A stretch of DNA of 13,235 bases from an uncultured Brevundimonas sp. GTDB lineage: Bacteria > Pseudomonadota > Alphaproteobacteria > Caulobacterales > Caulobacteraceae. The position numbers and the translations under genes were made by a program. Below, piece after piece: positions 1-6,817 of the stretch. Where the stretch lies: NCBI RefSeq assembly GCF_943913055.1, contig NZ_CALTWS010000058.1:1-13235 (forward strand), written 5' to 3'. Position 1 is the stretch's first letter, and the number at the start of each line of letters is the position of its first letter. Below the pieces are notes generated by a model that saw only the letters and a list, made by a program, of their open reading frames with translations, had not been told where the DNA came from and did not search any database.

Positions 1-79
1 GAACCCGCCTGATGGGTGGCGCCGCCGTCGTTTTCAGGGGCAAACGCCGCCACGGCGGCGCCACCCATCAGGCGGGTTC
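1..79. repeat. Perfect 28-bp inverted repeat with a 23-bp loop, inside the protease frame
   Basis: Bases 1-28 are the exact reverse complement of 52-79. The loop (29-51) contains a further 5-bp stem, CGTTT at 29-33 with AAACG at 42-46. Base 1 pairs with 79, so the repeat may extend past the window. It lies in frame within the protease ORF and begins only a few nucleotides after the internal ATG at 86. The role is unknown; a fold-back artefact at a contig end is possible. Confidence 0.95.
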
Positions 80-725
80 GGGGCATGGTCTCTTCCTTCT
101 CTGGGTTGGCGGAGGCGTCGTCTTGGACGGTCCCCATTCGGTTTTCGATGATCGAACAGGGGTGGAACCCGTCATCCGCCCGGACCCCTGAGGCCGGATC
201 GGCGGGAATCGGCACTAGCGACACTTCGAGAAGCGTCCAGCGCGTGACTGTGTAGGTCGGGAGCTTGTTGTCCGACCGGGATTCCTTGAGCATTTCGTCG
301 CGGCGATAGCCCACGCTCACGCCGCGCCAGGTTCCGGCGGCGACTTCGGCCTCCGCCGTCACGGCCCGTTCTGACACGCCGAACTTGGCGACCGTGATCA
401 GCTCGCCGCCTTCGATCCGCCAGGATTCCAGGCGGCCGAGCTGGTCGCCGATGGCCCAGGACGAATGCGCGTCCAGCAGAGGCGCGACACCCGTGTCAAC
501 GCGCTCGCCGTTCACCGCGTCCTGGGTGATCGCGAGTTGTTCGAAGTAGTAGGTTTCCGCCTCCCAGTCGTAGCGGCGGACGGGATAGCCAGTCGCGGCG
601 ACCAGCTCGACCGTGTGATTTTCGGCGTCGTAGCTTCGGGGCGTTAGCGCGATCCGGCCGGGGGCCAGCCGCGCTTCACGGCGGACTTCCTGGACGGGAG
701 CCGGACGTTCGAGGGTGTCGGTCAT
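1..725 (-). CDS. HK97-type prohead protease, partial at left edge (possible protease-capsid fusion)
   Basis: Serine protease that cleaves capsid precursors during head maturation. It is open to base 1; 241 complete codons are visible and there is no stop. The start is ATG at 725, with AAAGGA six bases upstream, 15 nt after the portal stop. Family hallmarks are the LLDAH segment (His87, the likely catalytic His), the GVSVGY segment (Ser137, the likely nucleophile), and the diagnostic LLEVSLVPIPADP at about 165-177. The protease core seems to end near residue 185. After an Asp/Glu-rich linker the frame continues through MPRTRLMGGAAV at 214-225. Open reading beyond about 215 residues fits the known protease-major capsid fusions of some phages, or a nested scaffold or capsid gene as in lambda C/Nu3. 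The family assignment is firm. What follows the protease is inference, because the window ends there. Confidence 0.88.
   Translation of the reverse strand, partial: MTDTLERPAPVQEVRREARLAPGRIALTPRSYDAENHTVELVAATGYPVRRYDWEAETYYFEQLAITQDAVNGERVDTGVAPLLDAHSSWAIGDQLGRLESWRIEGGELITVAKFGVSERAVTAEAEVAAGTWRGVSVGYRRDEMLKESRSDNKLPTYTVTRWTLLEVSLVPIPADPASGVRADDGFHPCSIIENRMGTVQDDASANPEKEETMPRTRLMGGAAVAAFAPENDGGATHQAG
84..105 (-). promoter_or_regulatory. Internal ribosome-binding site and in-frame ATG within the protease gene
   Basis: On the minus strand AGAAGGAAGAG lies just before ATG at 86-84, with AAGGA seven bases from the start. That is as good as any start in the window. It is in frame with the protease and would give a second product beginning MPRTRLMGG. 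Nested starts like this separate scaffold or capsid from protease in several phages. No product can be confirmed from sequence alone. Confidence 0.55.
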
Positions 726-740
726 GGGGTGTCCTTTCGC

Positions 741-2273
741 CTATTCGTCTTGGGCGGTGCGGGATGACAGATAGCCGGCGGCGGCCTGTAGGACGCCGGA
801 CTGGGTGGCCCGGCGGGGGTCGCCGTCCAGGACCAGTTTCAGTTCGTCGGCGACCTTGTTGAACTCGGCGATTTCCGCGAGGTGGGTTTTCCAGTTGATC
901 CCGCGCTGGGCCAGGATTCGCGGATAGGAGTCGGTCCCCAGCCGCAGTTCGGCCGTCAGACCCGCGACGTCCTTCAACGGGTCGATGAAGCGGCGCACCG
1001 GCATGGCGAACGACGGCTTGACCTGTAGGAATCGCCGATCGCCCGTTTGCAGGGCGAGGCGACGCATCTGGCGTTCGAAGGCCGGCTGGCAGAATAGCGG
1101 GACCATGACGTTCCACTGCCAGTCGTCGAGATTGGCCCAGTAGCCGAGCATGAGGGCGCGGGTCTGCGAATAGTTCGCCTGGGACGGGTCGCCGGACACC
1201 AGGTGATAGGGGGCCAGGTTGGCGCAGATCGCCATGATCTGCTGGCGAACGAAGTCGATCCCGTCGCCCGAAGACGAAGGGTTGATGGCGGTCGCCGTCT
1301 CGCCCGGCCGGGCGCGCATCACCATCCCCGGCCGCATCTTGTCAGGCATCTTCGACGGTGCGGCGGCCGGATCGGCGCCCGGTGCCGGGCCGGACGGCGC
1401 GCCCGCTTCGGCGTCGAAGGGATTCGTGGGGCCGCCATCGGCGGCGGGCGTCAGGATCAGGGCCAAACAGGCCTCGACCTTGCGCTTCATCAGGATCGCC
1501 TCTTCATAGTCGGCGATGTCCCGCAGATTCATCGCGACCGGGGCGAACCAGCTGATCCCGCGCGGCTGTCCGGGCCGCAGCTCTTCATAGACGTGGTCGA
1601 TATTGGCGGCGGCATAGGGCTTGGACTGGCGGCTGAACCCGCGCGCGTCGCCGGGGTGTTGGTTCAGCAGCCAATAGGCGTCCCGGAAGCCGTCGCGGTT
1701 GAACTGGACACCCTGGACGATCGGCGTCGTCTGCGAATCCTGGTTCTTCGTGTGGTCCAGGAAGTCGCCTTCCAGGACGCGACAGACCCCGTCAGGGCCG
1801 TCATCGTCCGGTCCCCAGATCGCGAGCGAGTCCCCGCGTTCGGCCATGGACCGGAAGATCAGCTTTTGCTGGCCATAGTGGTCATGACGGCCGTCCATGC
1901 GGCTCTCAGCCTTGCGGTCCCAGTAATCCTGGGCGCGCTGGGCGATCCCTTCATCATCGTGGACGGCCCGCGCGGTGATCCCGTCGCCGACGACGTTCGC
2001 GGTCATCTGGCGGAGCGCCGACGCCGCGTATTTGTTGTTCCTGACCAGCTCGCTCGCCGAGTCCCTGGCCTTGACCAGACCCTGCTGGGTCTCGCGCGCC
2101 GCGCTGGTCGAAGGGCGACGCCAGCCTTGGGTCCGGCGGCCATTCGTGGCCACGTCGTATTGCCGGATTTCCTTGAGCGCCATCCGCTCCGCCAGGCGGC
2201 GCCGGACCAGCGCCGGGGCGAACGGCTCAATCAGCCCGTCGATCGTGCGGGCAAAGTCCCAGGGCTGGTTCAT
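741..2273 (-). CDS. Lambda-family portal protein
   Basis: Dodecameric ring protein at the capsid vertex through which DNA is packaged and to which the tail attaches. It has 510 residues, normal for the lambda gpB-type family. Family features are the N-terminal arginine-rich stretch followed by RNNKYAASALRQMTANVVGDGI (about 78-99), DIADYEEAILMKRKVEACLAL (252-272) in the stem region, the GD-rich loop before FVRQQ (341-345), ANYSQTRALMLGYW (366-379), and the DPLKD motif (431-435). A Pro/Ala-rich insert sits at about 281-315. The start ATG at 2273 has AGGGA seven bases upstream. It begins 3 nt after the stop of the gpW-like gene and is followed by the protease, which is standard lambdoid head-gene order. 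Confidence 0.92.
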   Translation of the reverse strand: MNQPWDFARTIDGLIEPFAPALVRRRLAERMALKEIRQYDVATNGRRTQGWRRPSTSAARETQQGLVKARDSASELVRNNKYAASALRQMTANVVGDGITARAVHDDEGIAQRAQDYWDRKAESRMDGRHDHYGQQKLIFRSMAERGDSLAIWGPDDDGPDGVCRVLEGDFLDHTKNQDSQTTPIVQGVQFNRDGFRDAYWLLNQHPGDARGFSRQSKPYAAANIDHVYEELRPGQPRGISWFAPVAMNLRDIADYEEAILMKRKVEACLALILTPAADGGPTNPFDAEAGAPSGPAPGADPAAAPSKMPDKMRPGMVMRARPGETATAINPSSSGDGIDFVRQQIMAICANLAPYHLVSGDPSQANYSQTRALMLGYWANLDDWQWNVMVPLFCQPAFERQMRRLALQTGDRRFLQVKPSFAMPVRRFIDPLKDVAGLTAELRLGTDSYPRILAQRGINWKTHLAEIAEFNKVADELKLVLDGDPRRATQSGVLQAAAGYLSSRTAQDE

Positions 2274-2276
2274 GGG

Positions 2277-2498
2277 TCAGTCCCTGTCGAAGGCGACGGC
2301 GGAGAAGCCGAAGGAAGACTGCGGGGCCGCGCTCACGCCGCCCGACGCGGCGAGCTGGACGAAGTAGTCGAGCCGGCGCTTTTGATCGGTGTAGGCGAAG
2401 TTCGTCACACGATCGCCGTTCGACTCGACCGTCTGTTCCGTGACGGCGAGGGCGGCCCGAAGGGCGGCGATTTCGTCGGCATAGTCGGGCGCGGGCAT
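2277..2498 (-). CDS. gpW-like head-tail connector (putative)
   Basis: A 73-residue protein. The N-terminal half is a predicted helix with an Ala/Leu pattern (DEIAALRAALAVTEQ, 8-22). It is followed by a short strand-like segment (DRVTNFAYTD, 29-38) and a second helix with KRRLDYFVQLAAS (40-52). This is the helix-hairpin-helix layout of small gpW-type head completion proteins, which seal the portal after packaging. Position supports the call: it sits between large terminase and portal as in lambda (A-W-B). It has gaps of 3 nt to each neighbour. The C-terminal 20 residues are Ser/Ala/Phe-rich and not recognised. The assignment rests more on size, pattern and context than on a hard motif. Confidence 0.6.
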   Translation of the reverse strand: MPAPDYADEIAALRAALAVTEQTVESNGDRVTNFAYTDQKRRLDYFVQLAASGGVSAAPQSSFGFSAVAFDRD

Positions 2499-2501
2499 GG
2501 A

Positions 2502-2873
2502 TCAGGCCCCGGCGCCGGTGATGGCGACCAGGATCGGGCCGTTCGTCACGGTGACAACCCGCGCGCGCCACCAGGCGGCGGACGGTTCGGTGTAGAGAAG
2601 CGGCGCGCCGTCCGCGTCCAGGCCCAGGGCGCCGACCAGGCTGCGGCCGAAAGAGTTCACCCGCGCCCAGTTCCCGTTGCCGCCGGCGGGGTCGCGGGTG
2701 GACCGCTCATAGGCCACGTCGGCCGCCGCGTTCGCGTCGGCGGCGGTGATCTGGATCAGGACTTCGCCAGACAGCAGGACGGGATCGGTAACGTCACCGA
2801 CCGTCGTCAGCGTCTGTTCCAGGGTGACGCCGATGTCGGCCATGCGGCTGCGGCGCGTGATGGTTGCGGGCAT
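2502..2873 (-). CDS. Hypothetical phage protein of 123 aa, possible beta-sandwich virion protein
   Basis: Not recognised at the family level. The start ATG at 2873 overlaps the terminase stop (ATGA) and has AGGAAGG nine bases upstream. An in-frame ATG three codons earlier (2882) sits directly against that site and is less likely. Another at 2843 lacks comparable support. The sequence alternates hydrophobic residues as in beta-strands (DPVLLSGEVLIQIT, 30-43; SAAWWRARVVTVTNG, 98-112; PILVAITGAGA at the end), with a Gly/Asn-rich turn at about 64-68. The end pattern of aromatic-Arg-x-Arg-Val then Gly then Val-x-Ile recalls small Ig-like or decoration proteins, but this is inference. Its place between terminase and the gpW-like gene, where lambda has nothing, suggests a structural or accessory packaging role. 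Confidence 0.75.
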   Translation of the reverse strand: MPATITRRSRMADIGVTLEQTLTTVGDVTDPVLLSGEVLIQITAADANAAADVAYERSTRDPAGGNGNWARVNSFGRSLVGALGLDADGAPLLYTEPSAAWWRARVVTVTNGPILVAITGAGA

Positions 2874-5047
2874 CAAAGCCATCCTTCCTGATCGTCGATC
2901 CAGTGGGCATCGCCCACTGGCGGCGGAGTGTCTGCGGATGCGGTCGGGGCGTCCGCCGAAGCGTTCACGGCGGCCGGTGCGGGGGCGGAGAAATCGGGCC
3001 GGATGGCCAGGGCGATCAGATCGCCCTGGACCGGGTCGGCGGCGGCGTATCGGCGGGCCATGAGGGCTTGCCAGTCCGCCTGGGACCGATTGTCCAGCGT
3101 CAGGGCTTCGGCTGCGGCCCGGTTGTAGATCCGGCAATCCAGCCAGTGGTTTTCGCGTCCGGCCTGCGGCTTCCAGACCCGAAGGGGCTGGCCCGCCTTG
3201 ATTTCCACGACGCAGCTTTCGCTGGTCAGCATGTCGAAATAGGCGTCGTCGGCGTCTCGACCGAAGTGGACCCGGCCGCGCATGGGCTCGACCACTTCGC
3301 CTTTGAGCGCCGCTTGGGCCTGGGCGATCGACGTCCGAAGGAAGCCGAACCAGCTGTATTTCGCGCCGTAGGTTCCGACCAGGTGGGCTTCCTCGCCGGC
3401 CTTTTTCTTCCGGCGCTTCCCCCGCTGTTCGCCGGGCGTGAAGTGGATCGACTGACCCCGGCCCAGGATCGGCTGGGACCAGCCGTCGCGGCCGAACACC
3501 GGGAGGCGCTTCGGGCTGCGGCGACAGAACGCCTTGGCCGCGTCCGTGTGATAGCCGGCGTCCACGCAAATCTGATCGAAGCCGTAAGCCTTGCCGCCGG
3601 GCAGGACGAAGGTGCGCTTGGCGTAGTCTTCCAGCCGCGCCCATGCGCCTTCGCCGGGAACGTCCGTTTTCCCGACCAGGAAGCCGTGGTCCAGGCCCCA
3701 GTTTTCCAGCCCATACCCCCAGCCCAGGGCCTCGAAATAGATACCGTCGCCCTGGACGTCGCAGCCCAAGGTGAAGACGACTGGACCCCAAGGGAGCTGA
3801 TCCCGGCCCCAGTCCTGTTCGCGCAACACCCGAAGGCTTTCGGCCGGGGGAGCGTCGCCCTTTAGGACGAACTCGTCGCCCAGTTTCAGGTTCGTCCACC
3901 CCCGAAGGGCGTTCACGTCGCCCTGGGCTTTGACGAAGCTCGTGCAAAGCGTGGCCCAGGTCATCAAGGCCGTGATCAGACCCGTGATGTGATAGCCGGG
4001 TTGCAGGCCTTTCATGTCCCGGTGACGCCAGGTCTGGAACTCGTCTTCGGTCATGACGCGAGGCGGCTTTTCGGAGTCCACCACCCCGTCCGCGTCCACC
4101 GTCTCCGCCGTGGGACACCATCCGTCCTCGAAGGACATGAGGGCCTTTTCCCAGTGCTGGATTCGGACCTGGCAACAGGGCGCGACCAGCTCGACCAGCT
4201 CCGGGCGACCCTTCGGCCATTGCAGATCTTCGAAGATCGGATCGAACCGCGAGCCGCAATGGCGGCACTTCAAATAGTAGCGCCGCATGTCGCTGGCGGC
4301 GTAAGCCCGGCCGATCTTCGACGCCCCCTTGTTCGTCGGGGTGCTGATCTTCAACCGCTTCGAAATGCCCAGGCGGACGAAGACCGTTTGGCGGGCGTCC
4401 ACCATACTTTCCGGCGATCCCTGATTGTCCAGGTCGTCGGGGAACTGATCCAGGTCGTCTTCGACCACATAGCGGATTGAGTGCTGGCGGAGGGTCGCGG
4501 CGGAGTTCGCGCCCGCGATCAGCATCCAGCCGCCCAGACGAAAGCGGACCCGCAAGGCCGTTGTGCCGTTCCCGTCCCGGCTGCGGCGCGGCATGATCGC
4601 GCCGCCACGGTCGGGGTTCAGCTTCGGCGAGGCTTCCACCATCGGCCAGAACTTTTCGGCCAGCCAGTCCTTCGCGGCCGTGATCGTCGGCCCGACATAC
4701 ATGAGGGGTCCGGGCGCGACACAGGCGACGCATCCGATGAAGTTTTCGCCGGCCACCGACCCCGCCGACTGGGCGCATTTCATCACCGGGATTTCCGGCG
4801 TCGGATCGTGCGGCGAAGCCCGATCCATGATTTCGGTGATGTAGGGCGTCCGGGACGGGTCGTAGAGGCCGGGATAGGCGCTATCGTCGGAGAAGTAGCG
4901 ATCGTTCGCGGCCCATTCGGAAACGGTGACGCGGGGCGGCGGGCGAAGTCCGCGTCCGAAGGCGCGATCCATGCGACCGGCGTTCGCATCCAGCATCCGC
5001 CGGGCATAGCCGCCGAACACTGTGGGCATGTGGGCGACGGCGTTCAT
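2873..5047 (-). CDS. Terminase large subunit, GpA family
   Basis: Motor and nuclease that packages phage DNA into the prohead. It has 724 residues, slightly above the usual GpA length (about 640-700) because of a Pro/Ala-rich C-terminal tail from about 686. The N-terminal GpA signature VSEWAANDRYFS is at 42-53. The ATPase P-loop region is deviant (MKCAQSAGSVAGEN, 89-102). A Walker B-like YVVEDDLDQFP is at 193-203, and the coupling-motif region ISTPTNKGASKIG at 234-246. A zinc-ribbon-like set is C261, C264, C291 and C292. The nuclease domain shows LGCDVQGD (Asp430), CVDAGYHT (Asp496) and NHWLDCRIY (Asp637). A basic patch KRRKKK is at 544-549. ATG at 5047 overlaps the small terminase stop, so translation is probably coupled. 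GpA enzymes usually act at cos sites, but no cos site was identified here. Confidence 0.93.
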   Translation of the reverse strand: MNAVAHMPTVFGGYARRMLDANAGRMDRAFGRGLRPPPRVTVSEWAANDRYFSDDSAYPGLYDPSRTPYITEIMDRASPHDPTPEIPVMKCAQSAGSVAGENFIGCVACVAPGPLMYVGPTITAAKDWLAEKFWPMVEASPKLNPDRGGAIMPRRSRDGNGTTALRVRFRLGGWMLIAGANSAATLRQHSIRYVVEDDLDQFPDDLDNQGSPESMVDARQTVFVRLGISKRLKISTPTNKGASKIGRAYAASDMRRYYLKCRHCGSRFDPIFEDLQWPKGRPELVELVAPCCQVRIQHWEKALMSFEDGWCPTAETVDADGVVDSEKPPRVMTEDEFQTWRHRDMKGLQPGYHITGLITALMTWATLCTSFVKAQGDVNALRGWTNLKLGDEFVLKGDAPPAESLRVLREQDWGRDQLPWGPVVFTLGCDVQGDGIYFEALGWGYGLENWGLDHGFLVGKTDVPGEGAWARLEDYAKRTFVLPGGKAYGFDQICVDAGYHTDAAKAFCRRSPKRLPVFGRDGWSQPILGRGQSIHFTPGEQRGKRRKKKAGEEAHLVGTYGAKYSWFGFLRTSIAQAQAALKGEVVEPMRGRVHFGRDADDAYFDMLTSESCVVEIKAGQPLRVWKPQAGRENHWLDCRIYNRAAAEALTLDNRSQADWQALMARRYAAADPVQGDLIALAIRPDFSAPAPAAVNASADAPTASADTPPPVGDAHWIDDQEGWL

Positions 5048-5682
5048 GCCGCCGCCGGTTCGTCGATCAGGTCCACGTCGTCTTCGGCCGCCGCAGCCGC
5101 TTCCAGCGCCGCGTCCGCCGCGCTTTCTTCGCTCGCCGCCGCTTCGATTTCGTCGGCGACCTTGTTGAACAGCTTGTCGAAGGCGTCGTTCAGGATCGCC
5201 GCCACCGTGCGAGGGTCCGTCTCCGCCGCCAGGCGTTCCGAGAGCTGGCGAACCAGGCCCAGGGTTCGTTCCCGAACCAGGCGGCCCAGGTCACCCGCGC
5301 GCCGTTCGTATTCGGGAAGCGGGACCAGACGGCCCAAGAGCTGTTCGTTTTCGATCCGGCGGCGCGTGGTGCGCTCGCGCATTTCGTCCAGGCGCGCCGC
5401 TTCCAGTCCGTTCAGCGCGATCGGCGACGGCGCCGATCCCTGCGGCTGATCATCGGTCGGCTGGCCCGACGCCTGGGCGTCCTGGGCGCGAGGCCGACCC
5501 CGCGTCGGGTCGATGGTTCCCCGGATCAGCAGTTCGGACTTCTCGACGTCCACAAGCTGTTTGCCAGGCTGGTTCGGATCGGCCGCGAAGACCAGCAGGC
5601 CTTTCTTTGCCCAGTTCGAAACCGCCGATGCGCCGACCTTTTGGCGCTTCGCGAAGTCCCCTTTCTTCATAAGCAAAGCCAT
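5044..5682 (-). CDS. Terminase small subunit, Nu1-like (putative)
   Basis: DNA-recognition subunit that binds the packaging site and recruits the large subunit. It has 212 residues. The N-terminus has a helix-turn-helix or winged-helix pattern (KGDFAKRQKVGASAVSNWAKKGLL, about 7-30), resembling Nu1 and other small terminases. It is followed by a Gln/Pro/Ser-rich linker (66-88) and a charged helical segment rich in Arg and Glu (DEMRERTTRRRIENEQLLGRL, about 99-119) typical of the oligomerisation region. The C-terminus is very acidic and Ala-rich (180-212). ATG at 5682 has GAAGG ten bases upstream; an in-frame ATG four codons later is possible. It ends in a 4-nt overlap with the large subunit. 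The call relies on the HTH, the layout and the neighbour. Confidence 0.82.
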   Translation of the reverse strand: MALLMKKGDFAKRQKVGASAVSNWAKKGLLVFAADPNQPGKQLVDVEKSELLIRGTIDPTRGRPRAQDAQASGQPTDDQPQGSAPSPIALNGLEAARLDEMRERTTRRRIENEQLLGRLVPLPEYERRAGDLGRLVRERTLGLVRQLSERLAAETDPRTVAAILNDAFDKLFNKVADEIEAAASEESAADAALEAAAAAEDDVDLIDEPAAA

Positions 5683-5887
5683 GAGTTCACAGCCTTCATA
5701 AAGTTTTGGAGGCTTGAACTAACGACACATCGCGCACAGCCCGACCGTATAGGTCCGGGGGGTGCGGGGGAGGACCCGCGGCCTTGCCTCGCGCCTCTAA
5801 GGGGCTGATCTGCAAAGGAAAACCCGCCTCGGTGGGGTTCACCGGGCGGGCTGTGGCCGCAACTTCAACTGCACCTTCCTTGTGAAC
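5683..5887. other. Intergenic region between the 212-aa gene and small terminase
   Basis: This holds the terminator at 5812-5850. Nearer the terminase is a small GC-rich hairpin on 5764-5768 and 5775-5779 (GCGGG/CCCGC), which competes with a GGTCC/GGACC pairing at 5752-5756 and 5772-5776. These lie in the leader of the terminase transcript. No convincing -35/-10 pair, tRNA or further ORF could be seen, so the late promoter, if here, is not a standard sigma-70 type. Confidence 0.6.
5812..5850 (-). terminator. Rho-independent terminator after the 212-aa gene
   Basis: On the minus strand the stem is CCCGCC+CGGT pairing with ACCG+GGCGGG (one bulged A), with a 7-nt loop, followed directly by TTTTCCTTT (5822-5814). 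The arms are 5841-5850 and 5823-5833. It starts 38 nt after the stop of the 5888-6526 gene and lies 130 nt before the small terminase start, so it separates the early and late blocks. Confidence 0.85.
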
Positions 5888-6526
5888 TTAACCGTCCCTG
5901 ATTCGCAAGCCCCCCTCTGGCAAACACTTGGCCACGGCGGCCAGCGCCCTGCGGAGGGCGGCGAGCTGGGCCACCTTGGCATTGCCGCCCGAAGCCAGCG
6001 ACGTCAGGGTCCGCCCCTCCCCCGCGATCAGGCGGAGGGCCAGCAGCTCGCGACCATCCTGCATGATCGCGCCGACCGCCCGTTCCATCTGGTTCAGCCG
6101 GGCCATGAGATAGGCGCGCTTGATGTCCAGTGCGTCGCCCCGCGCCCCGCCGCTCACCCGCTCGCCGTTCGCCATGCTGGACTTGAGCCCGGCCGACGCC
6201 GCCTCCCAGCACATGCGATAGGCCAGCCCGGCCCGGACGTCGTCATCGTCCAGCGATCCCGACGTATGCAGCGACACCAGGCCGTCCCGGCTCCTGAGCC
6301 TGACCGGCCCCGATGCGGGCAGGCGCTGGACCTTCTCCCCGGTGCGGAGGGCTTCCAGCCTGACCGTGTCCGTCAACCTGGACCGCAGGGCTTCGGCTTC
6401 GACCACGGCCCGGATCGACGCCGCCGACGCCACCGCCCGCTGGGCCGGATCGGACAGCAGCCCGCGCTTGGCGGCATGGGTCGCCTTGAGCAGCTTGGCT
6501 TGTCTCTTCGATGTTTTGTTTTTCAC
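5888..6526 (-). CDS. Hypothetical 212-aa protein, possible late-gene regulator (DUF6456-like pattern)
   Basis: Not firmly recognised. The start is GTG at 6526, with GGGAG eight bases upstream. The N-terminus is short and very basic (MKNKTSKRQAKLLKATHAAKR). Then comes a core at about 79-201: SRDGLVSLHTSG, a helix with AGLAYRMCWEAA (99-110), and RELLALRLIAGEGRTLTSLA (159-178) followed by LRRALAAVAK. The order, a DGL segment, then AG-x-x-YR, then a C-terminal helical part, resembles DUF6456-type proteins of alphaproteobacteria and their phages, but this is a weak pattern match. It stands alone between two non-coding regions and is followed by a strong terminator. That position, just before packaging genes, is where lambda carries its antiterminator Q, so a role in late transcription is a reasonable guess and no more. 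Confidence 0.75.
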   Translation of the reverse strand: MKNKTSKRQAKLLKATHAAKRGLLSDPAQRAVASAASIRAVVEAEALRSRLTDTVRLEALRTGEKVQRLPASGPVRLRSRDGLVSLHTSGSLDDDDVRAGLAYRMCWEAASAGLKSSMANGERVSGGARGDALDIKRAYLMARLNQMERAVGAIMQDGRELLALRLIAGEGRTLTSLASGGNAKVAQLAALRRALAAVAKCLPEGGLRIRDG

Positions 6527-6814
6527 CTAACCCACTCCCAAGAACCACACAGCCACCGCACTCCGCACCGCCATCGCCCCGCCGACGACGGACGGACGAT
6601 CGCTCGCCCATCCGCGCCGCTCCGCCCACGCGCCCGCCTCATGGACTTCCACCCCCGGACATCGTCCGTAAGGTCCGTGATCCTCCGTAATGCCCGCCAG
6701 CACTGGGTTTGCGGGACGGAGGAAGGACGGAGGAACGGACGGTCGAAGGGCCGTTCGGGCGCGCGCGGCCTCTTGGACCGGCCCTCACATCCTCCGTTCC
6801 TCCGTAATCCTCCG
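6527..6814. other. Non-coding region after the helicase gene, candidate replication origin
   Basis: 288 bp without a supportable gene. The half near the helicase (about 6661-6814) carries the repeat cluster and large hairpin listed separately. The half near the 212-aa gene is GC-rich, with a plus-strand ACGGACGGACG run at 6588-6598. No promoter could be identified with confidence. Replicon-type repeats next to a P4/D5-type helicase gene make an origin the leading idea, but AT-rich DNA, usual in origins, is lacking. Confidence 0.45.
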
Positions 6815-6815
6815 T
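6665..6815. repeat. Cluster of ACGGAGG iteron-like repeats in both orientations
   Basis: The 7-mer ACGGAGG occurs six times exactly. Two copies are on the plus strand (6716-6722, 6727-6733) and four on the minus strand (CCTCCGT at 6682-6688, 6791-6797, 6799-6805, 6809-6815). Near copies of the ACGGAC type lie at 6665-6670, 6673-6678 and 6735-6742. Spacing is 8-11 bp within groups, close to one helical turn. Chance expectation for one given 7-mer on both strands of such a stretch is about 0.02, ignoring composition bias. Confidence 0.75.
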
Positions 6816-6817
6816 CA
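6714..6817. repeat. Large imperfect hairpin spanning the helicase stop codon
   Basis: Arms of about 40 bp (6714-6753 and 6779-6817) flank a loop of about 25 nt. The arms contain perfect blocks of 13 bp (6727-6739 with 6793-6805) and 7 bp (6747-6753 with 6779-6785), and an outer GACGGAGGA match. It includes the helicase TGA (6817-6815). No T-run follows on the minus strand, so it is not an ordinary intrinsic terminator. Confidence 0.75.

Noticed and set aside
1203..2891. 562-aa plus-strand frame, with similar ones at 2864-3865, 5882-7564 and 10360-12072
   Set aside because: All are antisense to convincing minus-strand genes, lack ribosome sites and motifs, and look like GC-driven shadows.
2502..4778. 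758-aa minus-strand frame covering the 123-aa gene and more
   Set aside because: Only the last 123 codons are real; the rest is out of frame with the terminase and has an antisense-like composition.
5683..5811. Sigma-70 promoter for terminase (a CTATAC box near 5746)
   Set aside because: No matching -35 box at proper spacing; not strong enough to annotate.
6665..6815. Repeat cluster as a CRISPR array
   Set aside because: Units are only 7 bp, in both orientations, spaced 8-11 bp; there are no 20-40 bp repeats or spacers and no cas genes.
6714..6817. Large hairpin as the helicase terminator
   Set aside because: No T-run follows on the minus strand and the loop is long; it is not typical of intrinsic termination, though a pause or RNA-stability role is not excluded.
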